DNA of 7,990 bases from contig CAMOXX010000123.1 in the NCBI GenBank assembly GCA_946629475.1, forward strand, positions 1-7,990, given 5' to 3'. Below, in pieces: positions 1-6,250 of the stretch. The notes below the pieces were generated by a model that saw only the letters and a program-made list of their open reading frames with translations, was not told the DNA's origin and searched no databases. Position 1 is the stretch's first letter. Each line of letters begins with the position of its first letter. Origin of the DNA: an uncultured Blautia sp. (GTDB taxonomy: Bacteria > Bacillota > Clostridia > Lachnospirales > Lachnospiraceae). The position numbers and the translations under genes were made by a program.

Positions 1-196
1 CCAGCAGTTCGATCTTCCTGTGGGCCAGTTCGTATGCCTCTTCAACCAGCTCTTTGGTATCTGCCGGCTTCAGTATATCCGTGCCGACCGGCACAACGTC
101 ACCCTTCACCTTACAGGATACCGGTGCTGCAGGCAGAACAAAAATGTCCGAAGCACCGATCTCATATGCTTTCTGCAAATACTCTTTTAGCTCCAT
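1..196 (-). CDS. PilT-type pilus ATPase, N-terminal fragment (3' partial)
   Basis: Reading from the ATG at 196 gives 65 codons open to the window edge. The product starts MELKEYLQKAYEIGASDIF and continues with a short strand, K-V-K-G-D-V-V-P-V-G and a helix beginning D-T-K-E-L-V. This matches the small N-terminal domain of PilT/PilU ATPases, where an A-S-D-L-H-like motif and an R-x-x-G-x-L-x-P-like strand occur within the first 40 residues. PilB/GspE proteins normally have a longer N-terminal region first. Walker A, Asp box, Walker B and His box motifs would lie beyond the window. In known systems this hexameric cytoplasmic ATPase drives pilus extension or retraction through PilC. The start overlaps the preceding gene by 10 bases, and GGAG sits 11 bases upstream, a little far. 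Confidence 0.82.
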   Translation of the reverse strand, partial: MELKEYLQKAYEIGASDIFVLPAAPVSCKVKGDVVPVGTDILKPADTKELVEEAYELAHRKIELL

Positions 197-630
197 GGGC
201 TGTTCATCTCCATTTCAACTACCATCCTGTGCGTCTGCCAGGCGACATGTCCATTCTCCTGGTCAACCGGAAGAACAGCCGCGCAGTTCAGTGTATGCGT
301 GCCTTCTCCGCAGACCCACGTTACCACATCACCCTCGAGCGTCATGCCCGCAGGAAGCTCCTCGGCCATTCTGGCAAGGTAGTCCTCAGAGGAATCCGTC
401 CCGCTCTGCACTCTGGCCGAAATCGCGTCAAGTTCCGCAAGGGAGCGCTCGGACTGTGCATTCAGTTCATATACCTCCTCGGTCACCTGGGCACTTCTCT
501 CGCTCAAAGACAGATCATTCCGCGTCATCATATAGGATAACAGGTTCAGAATGCTCATACTCAGGATTACGACAATCAGGATGATGGATGCCGCGCCCGG
601 ACCGAACGATAATTTACTCTTCTGCTGCAT
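187..630 (-). CDS. Membrane-anchored coiled-coil protein, possible GspK/PilX-like minor subunit
   Basis: I do not recognise a named family. The 147-residue product has a short leader ending in F-G-P-G, a hydrophobic helix at about 13-35 (AASIILIVVILSM), a probable coiled coil at about 40-72, and a small C-terminal domain with C107 and C116. If a prepilin peptidase cut after G12, the +5 residue would be Ile rather than Glu; GspK-type pseudopilins are also exceptional in lacking Glu at +5. That resemblance, plus position as the last small gene before the ATPase, makes a minor-pilin role plausible but unproven. GAGGGG lies 7 bases before the ATG. It starts 2 bases after the previous stop, and its end overlaps the ATPase start by 10 bases. 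Confidence 0.8.
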   Translation of the reverse strand: MQQKSKLSFGPGAASIILIVVILSMSILNLLSYMMTRNDLSLSERSAQVTEEVYELNAQSERSLAELDAISARVQSGTDSSEDYLARMAEELPAGMTLEGDVVTWVCGEGTHTLNCAAVLPVDQENGHVAWQTHRMVVEMEMNSPWS

Positions 631-632
631 TT

Positions 633-1052
633 TTATACCCCTCTGTACCAGGTCAGCGGAAGCGAAAACAGCTCTACTCCCTCCTGCCGGCCCTGGTTTT
701 CGGCCTGCTCACTCACATATGCCGTGATACTGCCGTCAAACAGCTCTCCTGCTTCCTGCGGAAGGTAATTTCCGCTGACCATCAGGGAATAATCTCCGTT
801 GCTCCTTGTCCAGTATCCATGGGAATTGATAAAACCCATCTCTTCAAGAATCTTCTGCGGTTCCTCAAGTCCGTACATCTTCTCGGCAATATTCTGCGCC
901 TCGGCAAGGGACTCTGTCTCCACCTGGGAGCGAACCGCCATGTTTCTCGTCAGCGAAAAGATACGCACAAGGACTGTAAGCGTGATCATCAAAAAAAATA
1001 CGGCGATCAAAATCTCGATCAACAGATAGTCCGATCGATTCCGTTTTCTCAT
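633..1052 (-). CDS. Prepilin-like minor subunit with Glu at +5
   Basis: The 139-residue product begins with a short basic leader (MRKRNRSD) and then YLLIEILIAVFFLMI, closely resembling the conserved N-terminal helix of type IV prepilins and pseudopilins. E13 occupies the +5 position, used in assembly in that family, if Y9 is +1. The residue at -1 is Asp8, whereas prepilin peptidases normally need Gly. The rest is a helix continuing to about residue 60 and a small beta-containing domain, like GspI- or PilV-type minor pilins. AGGAAG lies upstream of the ATG, and the gap to the previous gene is 31 bases. It is most likely a minor pilin or pseudopilin of the neighbouring PilC/PilT-like machine. 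Confidence 0.85.
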   Translation of the reverse strand: MRKRNRSDYLLIEILIAVFFLMITLTVLVRIFSLTRNMAVRSQVETESLAEAQNIAEKMYGLEEPQKILEEMGFINSHGYWTRSNGDYSLMVSGNYLPQEAGELFDGSITAYVSEQAENQGRQEGVELFSLPLTWYRGV

Positions 1053-1083
1053 TTATCTCTTCCTTTCGCGTGTTTTCGGCTGC

Positions 1084-1575
1084 TTAACTCTGTTCTACTC
1101 CGCAGCGTATTGCCGTGCTCACGCTGAGTGCATTTCCGGACTGGTCCACCATATCGACATTCACTACATTGCCGTCGATACTCGGTGTAAATTCACCGAT
1201 CTCCGTAATCTCAACGCCGTGGTCAGGCATAAACAGTGTATCCGCACGTGTAAACTGCTCATACAGCTTTCCGTCATATTCGTACAGCCATGTAACATAC
1301 TCGGTTCCGTCAATGTCCTCGTGCAGTCCCAGAGCCGTCACGCCGTCCAGTTCTTCCACATCGACAGAGTCATGCGAATCCTGTGCGCGGATCATGCTCC
1401 TCACATAGGAGAATACTACGCGCTCCGAATTGGTCGTCTCTGTCCGGTCCACAATTCCACGGTACATCTGCGCACTGAACAGCACCAGAAGAACCGACAT
1501 CATCGCAAACAATGCCAGTAGGACAAACACAAAAAGGCCCTGCATTCCATGCTGAACAACATTTTTTCTTCTCAT
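1084..1575 (-). CDS. DUF4860-like membrane-anchored protein of the pilus-like cluster
   Basis: The 163-residue product has an N-terminal helix at about 12-35 followed by an Arg-Gly-Ile-Val-Asp-Arg segment and an extracytoplasmic domain. The order of features (VFSYVRSMIR, a DG-T-ALGL strand, Y-V-T-W-L-Y-E-Y-D-G-K-L near 93-104) matches what I remember of the DUF4860 family found in Firmicutes near type IV pilus-like genes. This is recall, not a search. Function is unknown; a minor-pilin-like role is inferred from the helix, size and neighbours. No canonical prepilin cleavage site is visible. The ribosome binding site is weak (AGGG), and the start is only 2 bases from the previous stop, so translation may be coupled. 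Confidence 0.82.
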   Translation of the reverse strand: MRRKNVVQHGMQGLFVFVLLALFAMMSVLLVLFSAQMYRGIVDRTETTNSERVVFSYVRSMIRAQDSHDSVDVEELDGVTALGLHEDIDGTEYVTWLYEYDGKLYEQFTRADTLFMPDHGVEITEIGEFTPSIDGNVVNVDMVDQSGNALSVSTAIRCGVEQS

Positions 1576-1577
1576 GA

Positions 1578-1877
1578 TTACCCTGCTTTCTGTTCCATCA
1601 CGTGAATCTCCGGGAAGAGATTGGATGCGAACGCATTATAAACCACCATATACAGGTCGTGGTCATAAGAAAGCCCATAATTGTCTTCCAGATATGCAAG
1701 GCCGCCGGGATATGCGCCTTCCACCGCATAGCAGGTAAGCGCAGCTTTTTTAACGGCATCATAGACCATCTCTGTCTGGGTGCCCTGTTCGGAGTTGTCC
1801 AGGTAGCTGACTGCTTTAAAAGCGCCTGCAACCAGAATGACCAAAAGCAGGATTATCGCGATGTCTCGTTTTACCAT
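1578..1877 (-). CDS. Small prepilin-like membrane protein
   Basis: This 99-residue protein has a short basic start (MVKRD), one hydrophobic helix at about 6-24, and a small soluble domain containing an AALTCYAVEGAYP stretch at about 45-57. That pattern (helix, then a segment with Tyr-Ala and Gly-x-Tyr-Pro) is seen in many pseudopilin-like proteins. No prepilin peptidase site with Gly before a Phe/Met and Glu at +5 is present, so processing is doubtful; it may remain a signal-anchored component. AGGAG lies 6 bases before the ATG. The gene starts 51 bases after the pilC-like stop and is 2 bases from the next gene. Assignment rests on shape and neighbours more than on a recognised family. Confidence 0.8.
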   Translation of the reverse strand: MVKRDIAIILLLVILVAGAFKAVSYLDNSEQGTQTEMVYDAVKKAALTCYAVEGAYPGGLAYLEDNYGLSYDHDLYMVVYNAFASNLFPEIHVMEQKAG

Positions 1878-1928
1878 CTTCTTCTCCTATGTTTGTACAC
1901 ATCATCCACAGGCTATCCCGCCCGATTA

Positions 1929-2978
1929 TCAGAAGGAATTGCCGAGGATGCCGATCATCGGAAGCATTACCGAAAGAAGGATCGCCCCAATTACGATGGA
2001 AAGGAGCGCAATCAGTGTCGGCTCGATGATTGCAACGATCTGTGCAATCCCATCCTCCACCTGCTCTTCATACATTTCGGAAATTTTCTGCATAACCTGT
2101 TCTTCACGGCCCGTAGCACTGCCGATCTTGATCATACGGTCTTCCAGACCGCCGAACAGCTCAGATTCCGAAACCGCGTCCGCAAATCCCGCGCCGCCGT
2201 TCAGTTTTTCGTAGATACCGTTGACCTTTTTGATGGTTTCCTTATTTGAAAGAACCGACGGCATCAGCCGGAAGGCCTCCAGGGTCGGAAATCCGCTCGA
2301 AAGCATGATCGAAAGAACGCTGGCAACACGCGAAGCGTTGAGCTTCATATCAAGCTTGCGGACTGCCGGGAAAATTTTACGCACAATATTCATCAGGGTA
2401 TCGCGTCCGGAGCCTCTCAGCATGATCAGGCCGATCAGGACCAGAATCACAAGTACCGCCACAAGGATCAGCACGACCCATCCGATCACGGAACCCATGT
2501 TGATCAGGACTCTACCACTTCCGGTGATATCCCGGCCCATGCTGTTCATGACACGGCGGAATACCGGAAGAACCTTCCATACCATCAGTGCCACAATCAC
2601 AACAATCATGACACCCAGAACCAGCGGATATGTAATCGCATTGACGATCGCAGTTTTGATCCGCGACTCTCTCTCATAATAATCCTCAAGGCCCGACATA
2701 ACACGGTCCATCTGACCGGACTGCTCACCGATTCCGGTAAGCTCTACCATATACTCCGGCCATCTCTCATCCTTTTTCAGTGCCTGATAAAGTGAACCGG
2801 TTTCGTTGAGGCCCTGATATGCAGACTGATACAGATCCGCATACTTACTGTCCTTTGACGAGTCAGCAATTGTCTCCATTCCATCGTAAAGCGGAAGGCT
2901 GGCATTCAAAAGAAGCCCTACCTGACCACAGAAATTTGCAACTTCTGCAGAATCCACTTTCTTTTTCACATCGGCCAT
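1929..2978 (-). CDS. PilC/GspF-type inner-membrane platform protein (T2SSF family)
   Basis: This is the polytopic platform protein that couples the cytoplasmic ATPase to subunit assembly in type IV pili and type II secretion systems. The 349 residues show the family's two-fold repeat. The first T2SSF domain is at about 12-135, with the G-E-x-S-G-x-M motif near 84-90 and a helix at about 117-138. A second helix follows at about 163-187. The second T2SSF domain is at about 213-336, with the matching IGSATG near 285-290 and IEPTLI at 318-323 leading into the last helix. Usual PilC proteins have about 400 residues; here the N-terminal extension before the first domain is almost absent. Its position ahead of several prepilin-like genes and a PilT-like ATPase gene supports a pilus-like machine rather than an isolated paralogue. 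Confidence 0.93.
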   Translation of the reverse strand: MADVKKKVDSAEVANFCGQVGLLLNASLPLYDGMETIADSSKDSKYADLYQSAYQGLNETGSLYQALKKDERWPEYMVELTGIGEQSGQMDRVMSGLEDYYERESRIKTAIVNAITYPLVLGVMIVVIVALMVWKVLPVFRRVMNSMGRDITGSGRVLINMGSVIGWVVLILVAVLVILVLIGLIMLRGSGRDTLMNIVRKIFPAVRKLDMKLNASRVASVLSIMLSSGFPTLEAFRLMPSVLSNKETIKKVNGIYEKLNGGAGFADAVSESELFGGLEDRMIKIGSATGREEQVMQKISEMYEEQVEDGIAQIVAIIEPTLIALLSIVIGAILLSVMLPMIGILGNSF

Positions 2979-2984
2979 TTTGAT

Positions 2985-2999
2985 CCTCCATTATCCTCC
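2985..2999 (-). promoter_or_regulatory. Tandem GGAGG ribosome binding sites before the PilC-like gene
   Basis: Two perfect GGAGG motifs lie 10 bases apart (2995-2999 and 2985-2989); the nearer is 6 bases from the ATG at 2978. They sit in the largest intergenic gap of the window (2979-3036). This gap separates the sortase half from the pilus-like half. I see no terminator hairpin with a T-run there, and no convincing promoter. Confidence 0.7.
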
Positions 3000-3036
3000 G
3001 GATTCAGCTGTGAAGTCCTGAGGAACCGACTATTCA

Positions 3037-3864
3037 TTAATAAAAACGCTCAATTGTATAATTGCTGGCAGTCAGCGCGCCTACCGCCGCCGTCGGGTCA
3101 AAGAATTTTTCCTCCCCGTCAACGACCGAGATCGTCCATGCGTGATAGTATCCATCCACATATCCGATAATCAGACGGGACGGAATCCGCTGAGAACGCA
3201 GCATACTGATCGTAACTGCCGAGAGATCCTGGCAGATACCGGTACGGTTCTGGAACGTCGAGTCGACCTCCGGAAGGGTTCCTGCCGGTATGGTCTGCGC
3301 CCGTACAAAATCGTAGGAGAACTCATCCGCGATAAACCCGGTGATCGCGTCGAACATCTCCGACTGCGAAGTCATTCCGGCCGTAAGTTCGTCCGCCTTC
3401 TTCACACACGGCGAATCCTGCGTATAATTCACATACTGGTTCGGAACCAGGAACGCGGCATTGTCATTCATGCTCGGGACATTGATATCCAGCTTTCCGC
3501 CGGCAGCAAATTTGGAGCCCGCCACGTTCTCGAACAGTGAAATGCTGTAATCCCCAGGCCCAAACTGGAGCGGAAACACTTCGTACTGACCCGTCCCGTT
3601 GATATCATAGAGCAGCTGATTCCCTGCATACGTGATCTGTACCTTAAACGCATTTCCTGTCGGTGAAGCCACCGCCATCATGACATAGCCATCGTATGTA
3701 TTGCTGCAGTCCAGCCTGAGGTTTCCATCCATACGGACGTCTGAGCCTGTAGCAACAGGCCATACCGCGTCTGCTGAAGAAGCACAAGCTATTCTGATCA
3801 GGATGCCGCAGAACAGGATGATCCCCAGCACGCCTATTTTTTTAAAACTTAGCTTGTAATACAT
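3037..3864 (-). CDS. Secreted transglutaminase-like (papain-fold) protein
   Basis: From the start chosen here the product has 275 residues. A signal peptide covers about 1-33 (basic FKK, hydrophobic core, possible cleavage after ADA). A beta-rich domain of unknown role spans about 34-130, and the transglutaminase-like core lies in the last 110 residues. The triad is complete: C211 in TGICQDL, H241 in YYHAW and D256 in FFDPT. Bacterial members of this fold include cross-linking enzymes, proteases and peptide amidases, so the reaction cannot be assigned. Between a sortase module and a pilus-like module, processing or cross-linking of surface proteins is a reasonable inference. A longer frame begins at a TTG at 3921 and has several internal ATGs. 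The ATG at 3864 is preferred because GGAG sits 9 bases upstream and the product then begins directly with a good signal peptide. With this start it overlaps the previous gene by 23 bases. Confidence 0.88.
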   Translation of the reverse strand: MYYKLSFKKIGVLGIILFCGILIRIACASSADAVWPVATGSDVRMDGNLRLDCSNTYDGYVMMAVASPTGNAFKVQITYAGNQLLYDINGTGQYEVFPLQFGPGDYSISLFENVAGSKFAAGGKLDINVPSMNDNAAFLVPNQYVNYTQDSPCVKKADELTAGMTSQSEMFDAITGFIADEFSYDFVRAQTIPAGTLPEVDSTFQNRTGICQDLSAVTISMLRSQRIPSRLIIGYVDGYYHAWTISVVDGEEKFFDPTAAVGALTASNYTIERFY

Positions 3865-4924
3865 CAAGAACATCTCCATCCGCATTGAGGAATACAATTC
3901 CCCATTCCACTTCATTGCCAATTATGTCGGCTACAACCGTCTGACTGGCGGAATACTCCAGGGAGTCAAACAGAACAGATCCGTTTTCGCTGTAAGGCAC
4001 GGCTTTTACAACATCGCCGCCAACAACAAGATCGAACACAAGCTTATCGTCCTTCAGAGGCTTCAGTGTAGGCTCGCCGTAAGAATCCGCTTCGGATTCT
4101 GCCTCATCAGCACTGTCCGATGCTGCGGCATCATCTCCTGCAGGGGCCGCTGTTGTATTTGGAGCAGCCGTTCCCGCCGCAGCAGTGTCAGACGATCCGC
4201 TGTTGGATACCGCGTTTAAGGAGGCAAACATATCTGCAGCGTCAGAACCGGTTGAACCTGATGAAGAGCTGTCTGTTGCTGCAGCTCCGCCCGTGTTGAT
4301 CTCCACAGCCTCGCTGACTCCGTTTGTCTCTTCTTCTGCTGTACCGTCTTCTGTCTGCCCGTCCGCTTCCTCTTCGACAGCTCTTCGATAGGAAAGGTTT
4401 GCGATTCCAAAATCACCGGTAAGGACTGGCGTCCAGTTTCCCTCTCCCTTGATTGGAAGATTCGTCACAGCTCCATTTGCCGCTGTAAATGCGCCTTCAT
4501 CCATATTGACCTGATATGTCTTGCCAAAATCGAGAGAAACCGGCAGCTTGATACTGACGCATGTGCCGCTTCCCCACATCAGACCTTCCATTTCTGTCTC
4601 GGTAAGCGGCCTGATATCCACTTCATCAGGATTTTCAAAATGACCGGTATAGATTACACCATTCTCATCAGAGATGGAAACTTCCCCGCTGCCGCGTACA
4701 ATATCTTCGCGGGGGAGGTACATTTCGAGAGCATCACAGAAGTGTTCCGCAGGCATTTTATCACGGGGATAGGTCATAACATATCCCATATTTTCATTCA
4801 GGTCGATCTCCGGAACTCCTGAGTAGGGCTTTTCGGGTCCCAGCCCCTCCTTCCACTCGGCCGCCTGTACCGGCATAACCGCCATGGAAAGTGCAATCGC
4901 TGTTATCAAAACCTTTTTCTTCAT
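3842..4924 (-). CDS. Secreted protein with Ig-like N-terminal half and disordered middle
   Basis: I do not recognise a named gene. The 360-residue product has a clear signal peptide (MKKK start, hydrophobic core, predicted cleavage after VQA at residue 21). Residues about 38-165 resemble a bacterial Ig-like domain of the SbsA/BIG_5 kind, with a V-S-I-S-D-x-N-G strand and an L-D-F-G-K-T-Y-Q-V strand pair near the end; this is a visual judgement, not a search result. Two cysteines only, C63 and C122, both in that region, could form a disulfide. Residues about 175-285 are rich in Ala, Ser, Gly, Thr, Asp and Glu and probably disordered. A short beta-rich domain follows to the C-terminus. There is no sorting signal or second membrane helix, so it should be released or held by a partner. 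The start overlaps the sortase stop as ATGA, with GGAGAGG about 7 bases upstream, which indicates coupled translation and a shared role with the sortase. Confidence 0.85.
   Translation of the reverse strand: MKKKVLITAIALSMAVMPVQAAEWKEGLGPEKPYSGVPEIDLNENMGYVMTYPRDKMPAEHFCDALEMYLPREDIVRGSGEVSISDENGVIYTGHFENPDEVDIRPLTETEMEGLMWGSGTCVSIKLPVSLDFGKTYQVNMDEGAFTAANGAVTNLPIKGEGNWTPVLTGDFGIANLSYRRAVEEEADGQTEDGTAEEETNGVSEAVEINTGGAAATDSSSSGSTGSDAADMFASLNAVSNSGSSDTAAAGTAAPNTTAAPAGDDAAASDSADEAESEADSYGEPTLKPLKDDKLVFDLVVGGDVVKAVPYSENGSVLFDSLEYSASQTVVADIIGNEVEWGIVFLNADGDVLDVLQAKF
3874..3877 (-). promoter_or_regulatory. Ribosome binding site that decides the transglutaminase-like gene start
   Basis: GGAG reads on the minus strand 9 bases before the ATG at 3864. 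It directly abuts the ATG at 3873, so it cannot serve that codon. The site lies inside the end of the preceding gene, as expected for overlapping genes. Confidence 0.65.
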
Positions 4925-6249
4925 TTTGACACCTCTCCTTCACGTAATCTCCTGCAGATCAACACGAACCTGCCATCGTTGCGGCGCGTATGATCACAGG
5001 TTGTAAGTGTAAGAAACTCATCTCCAAATTCCGCATCCAACTCGTTGTCATAGATGTTATTCTCTTCGACTTCTCCAAGCCACTGGTCTACATCTCTTTT
5101 GTATACCAGCTCCACGTTGTAACGAAATCCTTTTTCGTTTTCGTCATAATCAGCAGAATAAAATGCGGCTATAATCACATAGGTGCCCCGCCGCATCAGT
5201 GTGTCAAACGTTACATATTTATGATTTTCCCAATAACTCTGCTGCTTATAGACGTCAAGGCTTCCAAACATACTGCCATTACGCATGTGATGGCCGCTGA
5301 TTACCAGATTATAGCTCGGTGTATACGGATCACATATGGAATCCAGGATAAGCTGACCGTTTTCATTGTCTTTTCCATAAAAGTCGTGGTGCAGATAATA
5401 CTCATTGTCCCGTTTTCTCTGCACGACCGGATAGTCAACCGGGGTTCCGTCAATCACAAGCCATCCTCTCAGATCCTTGTTTAGCTTATAGATGGCTTTC
5501 AGCTCCGGAAGGATTTTATCCTCATCGAGCTTGACCTTTTCCTTCAGATTATATGGAAGTGCATTGGCACGTACATCACGATTTTCGGCCGGTTTCCCAC
5601 GTCCCAAAAGGACAGGGGCATCATGCTCTTCATATTCCGGAATCACGGTCTGCCGCCAGGTCATACCCGGAACATAGTCAAGAAGGAAATCCTCGATGGT
5701 CGGGATATACTCTTCCTCCTCTTCCTCTGTTCCGGACTCGGATTCCGTCTCCTCAAGTTCAGACTTCTTCTCAGATCCGGCTTCCTTCTCCTCAGTTTCA
5801 GCCCCTTTGTCCGCAGATCCGGCTTTCTTTTCCTCAGATTCCGGTTCTTCTGTATCCTTCGACCCTTCGGAGGAATCCTTCTGCTCCGGTTCTTCTGCCT
5901 TGTCATTTTCACCAGCAGGGCTTTCCGATGAATCTTTATCTTCGGAAGAGGAATCAGTACCAGGTTTCTCCGGTGCTGATACGTCATTCTGATTATCAGT
6001 ATTTTCGGGGCGATCTGCAACTGAATCTGCCAGACCGCCCCCGCTTTTATTCTCTTCGGTATCTGCCCCGGATGCGTCACCCGCGCCGCCCGCTTCTTCG
6101 TTCAGCGCTTGCGTACGCATCCTGGACAGATCTTCCATCGTCTCATTATTTTTCTTTGCAGCTCTTTCGTACAGTATCGGGTACGAAAGAGCTATTCCAA
6201 ACGAAACCACCGCAACCACAATCAATACTATGCGAATGTTTCGTTTCAT
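4921..6249 (-). CDS. Class B sortase with long acidic N-terminal linker
   Basis: This is a membrane-anchored cysteine transpeptidase that cleaves a sorting signal and joins the protein to the wall or to another subunit. It has 442 residues: a signal anchor at about 5-27, a Ser/Glu/Asp/Lys-rich region at about 33-180, and a class B sortase domain at about 245-442. The catalytic residues are visible: H320 in SGHHM, C418 in TLTTCDH and R427 in GRFVL. The segment with YYLHHDF upstream of the His motif is typical of class B enzymes in clostridia. The catalytic part is of normal size, but the linker makes the protein well over the roughly 250 residues usual for SrtB. The ATG lies one base after the surface-protein stop, with GGGAG about 9 bases upstream inside that gene. 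Its own stop overlaps the next start as ATGA. It probably acts on the upstream LLKTG protein; whether it also polymerises subunits cannot be seen. Confidence 0.95.
   Translation of the reverse strand: MKRNIRIVLIVVAVVSFGIALSYPILYERAAKKNNETMEDLSRMRTQALNEEAGGAGDASGADTEENKSGGGLADSVADRPENTDNQNDVSAPEKPGTDSSSEDKDSSESPAGENDKAEEPEQKDSSEGSKDTEEPESEEKKAGSADKGAETEEKEAGSEKKSELEETESESGTEEEEEEYIPTIEDFLLDYVPGMTWRQTVIPEYEEHDAPVLLGRGKPAENRDVRANALPYNLKEKVKLDEDKILPELKAIYKLNKDLRGWLVIDGTPVDYPVVQRKRDNEYYLHHDFYGKDNENGQLILDSICDPYTPSYNLVISGHHMRNGSMFGSLDVYKQQSYWENHKYVTFDTLMRRGTYVIIAAFYSADYDENEKGFRYNVELVYKRDVDQWLGEVEENNIYDNELDAEFGDEFLTLTTCDHTRRNDGRFVLICRRLREGEVSK
5710..6153 (-). other. Region encoding the acidic, probably disordered sortase linker
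   Basis: It encodes residues 33-180 of the sortase, dominated by Glu, Ser, Asp, Lys and Gly and ending in a run of six Glu just before the folded part. No fold or known motif is visible. It could act as an extended tether that places the catalytic domain at a distance from the membrane. Overlapping open frames in the other five frames here are shadows of the biased composition. Confidence 0.8.
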
Positions 6250-6250
6250 T

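Noticed and set aside
1602..2249. Plus-strand open frame of 215 codons opposite the PilC-like gene and the small prepilin-like gene
   Set aside because: It crosses two well-supported minus-strand genes and their intergenic gap, shows no family features and is rich in His, Cys and Arg as shadows often are.
2979..3036. Possible terminator or promoter in the largest intergenic gap
   Set aside because: Only a short imperfect inverted repeat around CCTC/GAGG is seen, with no T-run; a promoter pair of boxes is not convincing.
3781..3789. Possible lipobox near the signal peptide end of the transglutaminase-like protein (R-I-A-C)
   Set aside because: Arg at the -3 position does not fit the lipobox; ordinary signal peptidase cleavage after an A-x-A site is more likely.
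3865..3921. Longer N-terminus for the transglutaminase-like protein from a TTG at 3921
   Set aside because: It puts about 19 polar residues before a good signal peptide and has no better ribosome binding site than the GGAG serving the ATG at 3864. It remains possible.
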